64,000 nucleotides of DNA from RAM1 sp041905405 (GTDB lineage: Bacteria; Pseudomonadota; Gammaproteobacteria; Burkholderiales; Burkholderiaceae_C), in NCBI GenBank assembly GCA_041905405.1, contig JAYRLC010000001.1, positions 1 through 64,000 of the forward strand, given 5' to 3'. The first letter of the stretch is position 1; every line of letters starts with the position of its first letter. The notes under the pieces are model-generated. The model searched no databases. It was given only the letters and a program-made list of their open reading frames with translations, and was not told the origin of the DNA. A program made the translations under genes and the position numbers. Positions 57,237-64,000 of the stretch are shown one piece after another.

Positions 57237-57327
57237 GGTGCCCGCGAGCTTAGCCCCGTGGCCCGTCGGTGCGTGTCAGCCGATGCCGCGTCGGCCGCGG
57301 TGCGTGCCAACGTCAGCGCTGGCCGGT

Positions 57328-59208
57328 TCAGGCGGCGGCCTGTTCCTGCGCTTCGTCCTCTTCGCCCTCTTCGCCCAGGAACCCGCCGCTCTGGTGCGCC
57401 CACAGGCGCGCGTACAGGCCGCCCTGGGCCAGCAGGCTGCGGTGGTCGCCTTCCTCCACGGTGCGGCCGCCATCCATCACCACGAGCCGGTCCATGGCGG
57501 CAATGGTGGACAGCCGGTGCGCGATGGCGATCACGGTCTTGCCCTGCATCAGTGCGTTCAGGCTCGCCTGGATGGCGGCCTCGACCTCGGAATCGAGGGC
57601 GCTGGTGGCTTCGTCCAGCAGCAGGATGGGCGCGTCCTTGAGCATGACGCGCGCGATGGCGATGCGCTGGCGTTGCCCGCCCGACAGCTTGACGCCGCGC
57701 TCGCCCACGTGGGCATCGTAGCCCGTGCGGCCCTGCAGGTCGGTCAGATTGCCGATGAACTCGTGTGCCTCGGCCCGGTGGGCGGCGGCGACCATCTGCG
57801 CGTCGGTCGCGTCGGGGCGGCCATAGGTGATGTTGTCGCGCATGGAGCGGTGCAGCAGCGACGTGTCCTGCGTGACCATGCCGATGTGGCCGCGCAGGCT
57901 GTCCTGCGTGACCCGGGCAATGTCCTGCCCGTCGATCAGGATGCGCCCGCCGTCCACGTCGTGAAAGCGCAGCAGCAGGTTCACCAGCGTCGACTTGCCC
58001 GCGCCCGAGCGGCCGATCAGGCCGATCTTTTCGCCGGGGCGCACGGTGAGCGACAGGTCGGCGATCACGGGCTTGTGGCTGCCGTAGCCGAAGGTCACGT
58101 GGTCGAAGCGGACCTCGCCGCGCGGCACGGTCAGCGTGGCGGCGCCGGGCGCGTCCACCACCGCGCGCGGACGCGACAGCGTGCCCACGCCGTCCTGCAC
58201 GGTGCCGATGTTCTCGAACAGCGACGTCATCTCCCACATGATCCAGTGCGACATGCCGCTGATGCGCAGCGCCATCGCGATCACGGCGGCCACCGCGCCC
58301 GCGCCCACCTGGCCCAGCGTCCACAGCCACAGCGCCATGCCGCTCACGGCCGCGATCAGCAGCACCACGAGCACGTGGTTGGCAATCTCGAACAGGCTCA
58401 CCAGCCGCATCTGCGCATAGCCGGTGGCCATGAATTCCTGCATGGCCGCGCGGGCGAAATGCGCCTCGCGGTGGGTGTGCGAGAACAGCTTGACCGTGGA
58501 GATGTTGGTGTACGCGTCGGTCACGCGTCCGGTCATCATGGAGCGCGCATCGGCCTGCGCCTTGCCGATGCGGCCCAGCCGCGGCACGAAATACACGACC
58601 GCCGCCGCGTACAGCGCCAGCCAGCCCATGAACGGCCAGATCAGGCGCGCATCGAACCCTGCCGCCAGCACCACGATGGTGATGAAGTACACGCCGATGC
58701 CGATCAGCACGTCGGTGCTGGTGAAGATCATCTCGCGCACGGCCAGCGCGGTCTGCATGACCTTGGTGGTGATGCGGCCGGCGAACTCGTCGCTGTAGAA
58801 CGCCATGCTTTGCCCCAGCATGAGCCGGTGGAAATTCCAGCGCAGGCGCAGCGGGAAATTGATGGCCAGCGTCTGGTGCTTCACGATGGTCTGCAGCGCG
58901 ATCACGAGCGTGCTGGCGGCCAGCACGCCGCCCAGCAGCCACAGCATGCTGCGCTGCTCGGCCCACAGGCGATCGGGCTGCGTGCGGCCCAGCCAGTCCA
59001 CCACGTGGCCCAGCATGGCGAACAGAAAGGCCTCGTAGGCGGCGATCACGGCGCTGAGCGCCGCCAGCGACAGGACGTAGCCGCGCATGCCCGCGGTGCA
59101 GGCCCACACGAACGGAAAAAAGCCCTTGGGTGGGAGCGGAGGTTCGGCGTCGGGGTAGGGGGGAAGGAGTTTCTCGAAAAGGCGGAACAAGAAGGATGTC
59201 TCCGGCAC
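57328..59208 (-). CDS. ABC exporter, fused permease and ATPase
   Basis: The 626-residue half-transporter has six hydrophobic segments in residues 25-330 and an ATPase domain after about 370. Walker A is GLIGRSGAGKSTLVNLLLRF, the signature VKLSGGQRQRIAIARVMLKD, Walker B PILLLDEATSALDSEVEAAI, and the H-loop is VIAIAHRLSTIAAMD. It resembles MsbA/MdlB-type lipid or drug exporters. Translation starts at 59208 (MPETSFLFRLFEKLLPPYPD). It should function as a homodimer; the cargo is unknown. It is downstream of the toxin-antitoxin pair and is transcribed in the same direction. Confidence 0.9.
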   Translation of the reverse strand: MPETSFLFRLFEKLLPPYPDAEPPLPPKGFFPFVWACTAGMRGYVLSLAALSAVIAAYEAFLFAMLGHVVDWLGRTQPDRLWAEQRSMLWLLGGVLAASTLVIALQTIVKHQTLAINFPLRLRWNFHRLMLGQSMAFYSDEFAGRITTKVMQTALAVREMIFTSTDVLIGIGVYFITIVVLAAGFDARLIWPFMGWLALYAAAVVYFVPRLGRIGKAQADARSMMTGRVTDAYTNISTVKLFSHTHREAHFARAAMQEFMATGYAQMRLVSLFEIANHVLVVLLIAAVSGMALWLWTLGQVGAGAVAAVIAMALRISGMSHWIMWEMTSLFENIGTVQDGVGTLSRPRAVVDAPGAATLTVPRGEVRFDHVTFGYGSHKPVIADLSLTVRPGEKIGLIGRSGAGKSTLVNLLLRFHDVDGGRILIDGQDIARVTQDSLRGHIGMVTQDTSLLHRSMRDNITYGRPDATDAQMVAAAHRAEAHEFIGNLTDLQGRTGYDAHVGERGVKLSGGQRQRIAIARVMLKDAPILLLDEATSALDSEVEAAIQASLNALMQGKTVIAIAHRLSTIAAMDRLVVMDGGRTVEEGDHRSLLAQGGLYARLWAHQSGGFLGEEGEEDEAQEQAAA

Positions 59209-59224
59209 GCGCAGTGCCTTTCTT

Positions 59225-59494
59225 TTATTTGCTGAGGACGGCTTCCCTCAGGATGGCGTTGACGCGGGTTTGCCAACCCGCGCCGCTGGCACGCAGGGCG
59301 GCCAGCAGGTCAGGGTCCAGGCGCAGTTTGACGGGCTGCTTGGCCGTGGCTGACACGCTGCCTGGCGGGCGGCCACGCCGGGCAGCGCGCGCCATGATGT
59401 CTTCGGGGGTGTGCACACGCGCGTATTCGCCGCGCTTGGCCTGGCGGATGGACTCAAGCAAGTCTTCTTGAAATTGTTTGACTTCAGGATCCAT
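59225..59494 (-). CDS. BrnA/DUF4415-like antitoxin
   Basis: The 89-residue protein has a C-terminal ribbon-helix-helix-like block (KQPVKLRLDPDLLAALRASG, AGWQTRVNAILREAVLSK) as in the BrnA/DUF4415 family. Its N-terminal region (FQEDLLESIRQAKRGEYARV, HTPEDIMARAARRGR) is more like the start of antitoxins paired with RelE/HigB-type toxins. It lies after the toxin gene, overlapping it by 11 bases, so toxin comes first. The arrangement suggests the antitoxin neutralises the RelE-like toxin and represses the shared promoter. Confidence 0.78.
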   Translation of the reverse strand: MDPEVKQFQEDLLESIRQAKRGEYARVHTPEDIMARAARRGRPPGSVSATAKQPVKLRLDPDLLAALRASGAGWQTRVNAILREAVLSK

Positions 59495-59789
59495 CGCATA
59501 TCTCCTTCAGTTGTCTGAGGTAGTCGGTTGAAAGATTGTCGAACTTTGACTTGGCATAGACCAACAGCAGCACGATTTGTCCCTGTGGGCGTCGCAGGAA
59601 GTAAATCACGCGGCTGCCTCCCTGCTTGCCCATGCCGCTTCGTGACCATCGCACCTTGCGCAGCCCTTGGGTGCCTGGAATGACGACGCCAGCCTCGGGC
59701 ATTCCTGCAATCCACTGGACAAAAACCTCACGCTCTTCGTCATCCCAAATGTCTTTGGCATACCGCAAAAACAGCGGCGTTTCGACCAC
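59484..59789 (-). CDS. RelE/HigB-like toxin
   Basis: The product of about 101 residues matches RelE-superfamily toxins by VVETPLFLRYAKDIWDDEER, WIAGMPEAGVVIPGTQGLRK, RWSRSGMGKQGGSRVIYFLR and IVLLLVYAKSKFDNLSTDYL. It is predicted to be a ribosome-dependent RNase. The start is uncertain: a GTG at 59789 gives VVETPLFL, and the frame is open upstream to 59969 without homology. It is transcribed away from imuA, sharing a 94-bp gap with the SOS box, so its promoter region lies very near that operator. Confidence 0.75.
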   Translation of the reverse strand: MVETPLFLRYAKDIWDDEEREVFVQWIAGMPEAGVVIPGTQGLRKVRWSRSGMGKQGGSRVIYFLRRPQGQIVLLLVYAKSKFDNLSTDYLRQLKEICDGS

Positions 59790-59860
59790 GGTCAGGATTA
59801 ATTGTACCCCCTGAAAATTCACCTGTAAGACAAAGAGATGTCTTCCAGTGGTTTCAATAA

Positions 59861-59880
59861 TACTGTACAAACAAACAGTA
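59861..59880. promoter_or_regulatory. LexA SOS box upstream of imuA
   Basis: TACTGTACAAACAAACAGTA matches the classical SOS box CTG-N10-CAG with TA/TA flanks on both sides. It ends three bases before the imuA ATG, so LexA binding would block imuA-imuB-dnaE2 transcription or translation start. Translation in the fourth to twelfth codons of an upstream open frame runs over it. Confidence 0.9.
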
Positions 59881-59883
59881 TTG

Positions 59884-60663
59884 ATGCCTGCCGTGTCTGT
59901 CACCCGCCTGTCCCTTGCTGCTTTTCCCGTCGCCATGCCGCATGTCTGGCGCGTGGATGAACTCGACATGAACGGTACCTTTGCAGGTACCGGCCACCCC
60001 TTGCTGGACGCCCAGCTCCCCGGCCACGGCTGGCCGCTGGATGCCCTGGTCGAAGTTCTGCAGGCGCGGCCCGAACAGCACGCCTGGCAGCTCGTGTTGC
60101 CCGCGCTGGCGCAAGTGGTGCGGAGTCAGACGGGGCCGATCGTTCTGGTGGGCGCGCCGCAGGAGCCCTATGCCCCGGCACTGGCCGCGCAGGGTCTGCC
60201 GGGCGAACGGCTGCTGTGCGTGCGCAGCGACAAGCCTCTGGCCCGCTTGTGGGCGGCCGAGCAGGCGCTGCGCTGCGCCGACGTGGCGGCCGTGCTGGCC
60301 TGGCTGCCGCAGGCGCGCGCGGACCAGCTGCGCCGCCTGCACCTGGCGGCGCAATCGCACCCAGGCTCGCAGCAGGGCATGCAGCAGGGCTCGCGCCAGC
60401 GGCTGCTGTTCGTGTTCCGCACCCCGGTGGCACGGCATGAATCGTCGCCCGCGCGCTTGCGCCTGCTGCTGGAAGGCGCCGACGAACTGCGCGTTCGCAT
60501 TCTCAAGCGCCGCGGCCCGCCGGTCGATGCGCCCGTGGTGCTGGACGCGCACCCGCCGCGGCTGGCGGCGCTGCTGGCGTCGCGCCGGCGGGCTGCGCCG
60601 CTGCCGCCGTCACGACCTATCCCAAGGGAGGTCCATGCACTGGATCGCGCTGTCACCGCCTGA
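59884..60663 (+). CDS. imuA: ImuA, RecA-like accessory factor of SOS mutagenesis
   Basis: The 259-residue protein is the RecA/SulA-like partner of ImuB and DnaE2 in error-prone repair. Family features are LSLAAFPVAMPHVWRVDELD, HPLLDAQLPGHGWPLDALVE, WQLVLPALAQVVRSQTGPIV and RQRLLFVFRTPVARHESSPA. There is no Walker A, as in many ImuA proteins. The ATG at 59884 is just after the SOS box, so the mRNA is nearly leaderless. An internal ATG at 59935 is an alternative. It overlaps imuB by 29 bases. Confidence 0.85.
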   Translation: MPAVSVTRLSLAAFPVAMPHVWRVDELDMNGTFAGTGHPLLDAQLPGHGWPLDALVEVLQARPEQHAWQLVLPALAQVVRSQTGPIVLVGAPQEPYAPALAAQGLPGERLLCVRSDKPLARLWAAEQALRCADVAAVLAWLPQARADQLRRLHLAAQSHPGSQQGMQQGSRQRLLFVFRTPVARHESSPARLRLLLEGADELRVRILKRRGPPVDAPVVLDAHPPRLAALLASRRRAAPLPPSRPIPREVHALDRAVTA

Positions 60664-61906
60664 TGCGCAGCGCACGGCCTGGGGCTGGCGCGCGCTGCAG
60701 TTCACCCCGCGCGTGGCGCAGGTGGACGAGGCGCTGCTGCTGGAAGTCTCCACGTCCCAGCGCCTGTGGGGTGGTCAGGACCGGCTGCTGCGCCGCCTGC
60801 TGCGACGCCGCGCCGACCCGGTGCCCTATGCCGAAGGCGCCACGCACCTGGTCGCGCTGGCGCTGCTGCGGCTGCAGTTGCGTGGACACGCCGTGCCCGC
60901 CGATCTGCCCGGCGGCCTGCCGCTCACGGTCCTGACCGCCGCGCTGCCCTGGGCCGGCACGCTGGCCCGCACGGGCTGCAACACCTGGGGCCAGCTGCGC
61001 GCGCTGCCGCGCGGCGGCGTGGCGCGGCGCTTTGGCGCGCCGCTGCTGGACGCGCTGGACATGGCGTACGGCCAGCGGCCCGAAAGCTGCGCGTGGCTTG
61101 CCTTGCCCGAGGTGTTCGACATGAACGTCGAACTGCCCATGCTGGCCACCAGCGCGCCCGAACTCATGTGGACGGCGCAGCGTTTGCTGACGCATCTGCA
61201 GGCCTGGCTGCGCGCGCGCGACCGCGGTGTGCTGGCGCTGGAACTGCAATGGGCGCTGGACCTGAAGCGCCTGGACGGCGTGGCGCTGCCCAGCCACCAG
61301 CAGATCGTGGTGCGCACGGCCCAGCCCGCGCAGGACATGGCCCACCTGCGCCGCCTGGTGTCCGAGCATCTGGCGCGCACGACGCTGGCCGCGCCCGCCA
61401 ACCACCTGCGCCTGCGCGTGCTGGACACGGCGCCCTGGCGCGGCGCGAGCCGCAGCTTCCTGCCCGAGGACAACGTGCCCGGAGAAAAGCTGCACCAGTT
61501 CATTGAACGCCTGAGCGTGCGCCTGGGCGCGCACAACGTGGTGGTGCCGCATGCGCAGGCCGACCACCGGCCCGAGCGCCGCCAGCAGTGGCGGCCCGCG
61601 CGTGATGGCGCGGCGCAACCGCTGCCGCAGGACGAGCCCGATGCGCTTCACCCGCCGTGGCTGCTGAACGTGCCCGTGCGGCTGGCGTTGCGCGGCGACG
61701 TGCCGCAGTACGGCGGCGAGCTGCGCCTGCTCACACGTGCCAGCCGCGTCATGACGGGCTGGTGGGAAAGGGGTGAAGAAGGCGGCCCCACCGCGCGCGA
61801 CTACTTCATTGCCCGCAGCCCCGAACACGGCCTGGTGTGGGTCTACCGCGACCGCCTGGGCGGCGGGCCGAAAGACCGCTGGTACCTGCAGGGGCTGTAT
61901 GCCTGA
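60635..61906 (+). CDS. imuB: ImuB, Y-family polymerase-like protein
   Basis: The 423-residue protein is of the UmuC/DinB-like family but lacks catalytic acidic residues, as known for ImuB. It begins MHWIALSPPDAQRTAWGWRA with AAGGGAGG upstream. PADLPGGLPLTVLTAALPWA, LDALDMAYGQRPESCAWLAL, FDMNVELPMLATSAPELMW and the little-finger region QAWLRARDRGVLALELQWAL are recognisable. The C-terminal half (RLVSEHLARTTLAAPANHLR, RVLDTAPWRGASRSFLPED) carries ImuB-type sequence before the clamp- and partner-binding tail. It is translated with dnaE2 by an 8-base overlap. Confidence 0.85.
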   Translation: MHWIALSPPDAQRTAWGWRALQFTPRVAQVDEALLLEVSTSQRLWGGQDRLLRRLLRRRADPVPYAEGATHLVALALLRLQLRGHAVPADLPGGLPLTVLTAALPWAGTLARTGCNTWGQLRALPRGGVARRFGAPLLDALDMAYGQRPESCAWLALPEVFDMNVELPMLATSAPELMWTAQRLLTHLQAWLRARDRGVLALELQWALDLKRLDGVALPSHQQIVVRTAQPAQDMAHLRRLVSEHLARTTLAAPANHLRLRVLDTAPWRGASRSFLPEDNVPGEKLHQFIERLSVRLGAHNVVVPHAQADHRPERRQQWRPARDGAAQPLPQDEPDALHPPWLLNVPVRLALRGDVPQYGGELRLLTRASRVMTGWWERGEEGGPTARDYFIARSPEHGLVWVYRDRLGGGPKDRWYLQGLYA

Positions 61907-64000
61907 ACACCACCTCAAACCCGGCGCGAAGCTGGACGAGTCGCGCGACGAACGCCCCCCCGTACTGCTGGACGGGCCCGATCCGTTGCCGCGCTATGCC
62001 GAGCTGTACTGCCAGAGCAACTTCAGCTTCCAGCATGGCGCATCGCACCCTCAGGAACTGGTGCGCCGCGCCTACAACCTGGGGTATGACGCGCTGGCCA
62101 TCACCGATGAGTGTTCCGTCGCGGGGGTGGTGCGTGCGCTGTCGGGCTGGGATGAATACCGGAACTACATCACCCGGCTGGACGACAACCATCCGCAGCA
62201 GCGGCGCGGACGTGCATTCAGCCTGCTGTACGGCAGCGTGTTTGACTTTGGGCAGGACGGTCGGCTCGTGGCCATTGCACGCGATCTGCGCGGCTGGGGC
62301 GGGCTGTGCCAGTTCATCAGCCATGCCCGCAACGACGACGGCATAGCCAAGGGCGACTACCGGGTCGGGTGGGAGGTGAGCGATCTGTCGTTGCTTGAGG
62401 AAGGCTGTGAGGTCATCTATGTGCCTCATCGCCGGACATCAGAGTCCGACATCCACACCCGGCTGGACTGGCTGCGCATGCGGTTTGGCGCGGCGCTGTG
62501 GCTGGGGCTGGAGCAGCGCCAGCAGCCTGACGATGACCTGTGGCTTTCGCAGCTGGAACAGGCTGGTGCGCGCTGCCATGTGCCGCTGGTGGCGACGGGG
62601 GGTGTGCTCATGGACCGGCGCTCGCGCAAGCCGCTGCACGACGTGATCACGGCCGTGCGGCTGGGCAGGCCGGTGGCGCAGTGTGGCTTTGAACTGCAGG
62701 CCAACGCAGAACGGCACCTGCGCTCGCGCCTGCAACTGGCGCGGGTGTTTCCGCCGGACCTGCTGGATGCGACGCTCACGCTGGCGCAGCGCTGCACGTT
62801 CGACCTGCGTGAAATTTCATACAACTTCCCATCCAGCATCGTCCCTCAAGGTGAATCTCCCATCCAGGCGCTGACGCGACTGACCTATACCGGCGCGGCA
62901 GACCGCTACCCCGGCGGCCTGCCGCAAAAAGTGCAGGACCTGCTTGTCAAGGAGCTGGACCTGATCGAGCGCTTCAACTACGAGATGTTCTTTCTCACGG
63001 TGCATGACATCGTGCGCCATGCCCGTCAGAAGAGGATTCTTTGTCAGGGCCGGGGCTCGGCGGCCAATTCCGCCGTGTGCTTCTGTCTGGGCGTGACGGC
63101 CATGGACCCCATGTTGTCCAACCCCTTGCTGGAGCGCTTCATCAGCGAGAGCCGCAGGAACGAACCGCCCGACATTGACGTGGACTTCGAGCACGAGCGG
63201 CGGGAAGAGATCATCCAGTACGTCTATGACACCTATGGCCGCGACCATGCGGCCATCGCCGCCGTGGTCATCTGCTACCGCACGCGCAGCGCGATCCGCG
63301 AGGTGGGCAAGGTTCTGGACATGCCCGAGCCGCTGATCGACGCCTTTGCCCGGGACCATCACTGGTTCGACAACGAGATTGCCGTGGACCGGCTGCAGGA
63401 TCTGGCGCAGCGCGTGGATGTGACGCTGGACGGGCATCAGGCCAACCTTTGGCTGGTGCTGGCCGATTCGCTCATGGGTTTTCCGCGCCATCTGAGCCAG
63501 CACGTGGGCGGCTTTGTGCTGACGGGGTCGAAGCTGACGCGGCTGGTGCCGGTTGAAAAGGCATCCATGGAAAAGCGGTCTGTCATTCAGTGGGACAAGG
63601 ACGATCTGGAGCACATGGGCATGCTCAAGGTGGACGTTCTGGCGCTGGGCATGCTCACGGCCATCCGCCGTTGCCTGGACCTGGTCGCGCAGCGGCGTGG
63701 TGGCGCGTTCACGCGTTACGACGTTCCCCAGGAGGACCCCGCCACCTACGAGATGATCCGCCGGGCCGATACCGTCGGTGTGTTCCAGATCGAAAGCCGT
63801 GCGCAGATGTCCATGCTGCCGCGCCTGAAACCCACGAAGTTCTACGACCTGGTGGTCGAGGTGGCCATCGTGCGGCCGGGGCCGATTTCGGGCGGCATGG
63901 TGCATCCGTACCTCAAGGCGCGCGAGCGCAACCGAAAGGGCGAGGCCATTGCCTATGAACGGTCCCGCTATGAGTCGCCCGACAAGCCCGCGCGCCTGCA
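61899..64000 (+). CDS. dnaE2: Error-prone DNA polymerase DnaE2, 5' part (runs off the window)
   Basis: About 700 codons of this C-family polymerase are in view, with no stop before the edge. It starts MPEHHLKPGAKLDESRDERP and overlaps imuB by 8 bases. The PHP domain is recognisable (LYCQSNFSFQHGASHPQELV, YDALAITDECSVAGVVRALS); the usual His in AELHC is Tyr (AELYC). The palm follows with the catalytic Asp pair in SRRNEPPDIDVDFEHERREE and GQGRGSAANSAVCFC-type residues (CQGRGSAANSAVCFCLGVT). FPRHLSQHVGGFVLTGSKL and VGVFQIESRAQMSMLPRLKP are typical of DnaE2. It acts in SOS mutagenesis with ImuA and ImuB. Confidence 0.93.
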   Translation, partial: MPEHHLKPGAKLDESRDERPPVLLDGPDPLPRYAELYCQSNFSFQHGASHPQELVRRAYNLGYDALAITDECSVAGVVRALSGWDEYRNYITRLDDNHPQQRRGRAFSLLYGSVFDFGQDGRLVAIARDLRGWGGLCQFISHARNDDGIAKGDYRVGWEVSDLSLLEEGCEVIYVPHRRTSESDIHTRLDWLRMRFGAALWLGLEQRQQPDDDLWLSQLEQAGARCHVPLVATGGVLMDRRSRKPLHDVITAVRLGRPVAQCGFELQANAERHLRSRLQLARVFPPDLLDATLTLAQRCTFDLREISYNFPSSIVPQGESPIQALTRLTYTGAADRYPGGLPQKVQDLLVKELDLIERFNYEMFFLTVHDIVRHARQKRILCQGRGSAANSAVCFCLGVTAMDPMLSNPLLERFISESRRNEPPDIDVDFEHERREEIIQYVYDTYGRDHAAIAAVVICYRTRSAIREVGKVLDMPEPLIDAFARDHHWFDNEIAVDRLQDLAQRVDVTLDGHQANLWLVLADSLMGFPRHLSQHVGGFVLTGSKLTRLVPVEKASMEKRSVIQWDKDDLEHMGMLKVDVLALGMLTAIRRCLDLVAQRRGGAFTRYDVPQEDPATYEMIRRADTVGVFQIESRAQMSMLPRLKPTKFYDLVVEVAIVRPGPISGGMVHPYLKARERNRKGEAIAYERSRYESPDKPARL

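Noticed and set aside
59790..59969. N-terminal extension of the RelE-like toxin
   Set aside because: The extra codons cover the SOS box and the imuA start in antisense and show no family similarity.
1..64000. tRNA or rRNA genes, prophage genes, restriction or CRISPR-Cas systems
   Set aside because: None recognised on either strand.

Overview
The window is GC-rich (high third-position GC in almost every gene). Its gene content fits a metabolically versatile betaproteobacterium of the Burkholderiales, most likely Comamonadaceae or a close relative: Bug/TctC-type binding proteins, two TRAP transporters, intracellular PHB depolymerase, LysR-poor but IclR/LacI/TetR-regulated catabolic operons, glycine riboswitch plus gcvTHP, and imuA-imuB-dnaE2. 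The genus assignment is an inference; there is no rRNA in the window.

Region 1 (1-5160) differs from the rest in composition and organisation. It is a small array of same-strand, promoterless small genes separated by attC-like recombination sites, i.e. integron gene cassettes without an integrase in view. Two insertion sequences have landed in the array's recombination sites: an IS5-family element whose TTAG target duplication lies in a GTTAGGC core, and an IS1111/IS110-family element inside an attC. Both transposases carry internal deletions that remove catalytic residues.

Region 2 (5180-13200) holds single housekeeping or orphan genes: a PAS-domain chemoreceptor, a 409-residue protein of unknown function, a coniferyl-aldehyde-type dehydrogenase, a methyltransferase, an alpha/beta hydrolase next to O-acetylhomoserine sulfhydrylase, and a CBS-domain protein with a clear terminator. 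Region 3 (13200-20200) is two sugar-acid loci. One pairs a Bug protein with glucarate dehydratase behind an 18-bp palindrome. The other is an IclR regulator divergent from Bug, HpcH/HpaI aldolase and SDR genes, followed by a LacI regulator. Region 4 (20250-25640) has PHB depolymerase, a glutathione transferase, a large composite hairpin, a cupin, chorismate synthase, an MFS transporter and a membrane-anchored J-domain protein.

Region 5 (25830-33770) reads as a quinate/shikimate catabolic locus: type II dehydroquinase, TetR regulator, TRAP transporter (dctQMP), a quinate/shikimate dehydrogenase and a QuiC-type 3-dehydroshikimate dehydratase leading to protocatechuate. At its head is a hydrolase-fold protein lacking its catalytic Ser and His. 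Region 6 (33800-41010) contains a FrnE-like DsbA protein, a hydrolase, a LigB-type dioxygenase and the glycine cleavage genes gcvT-gcvH-gcvP behind a tandem glycine riboswitch. Region 7 (41040-47230) has VapBC, a second TRAP operon with an internal terminator, and two tandem TAXI-type proteins.

Region 8 (47300-54190) covers beta-oxidation and ketone metabolism: ETF-ubiquinone oxidoreductase, SDR and thioesterase, two AhpD/CMD-fold proteins, a PAS-LuxR regulator and the divergent 3-oxoacid CoA-transferase pair. Region 9 (54280-59790) has small unknowns, a YgjP-like metallopeptidase, a DUF4256 protein, a CvpA-CAP fusion, an ABC exporter and a toxin-antitoxin pair. Region 10 (59860-64000) is the SOS mutasome: a near-consensus LexA box followed by imuA, imuB and the start of dnaE2, which runs off the end of the window.
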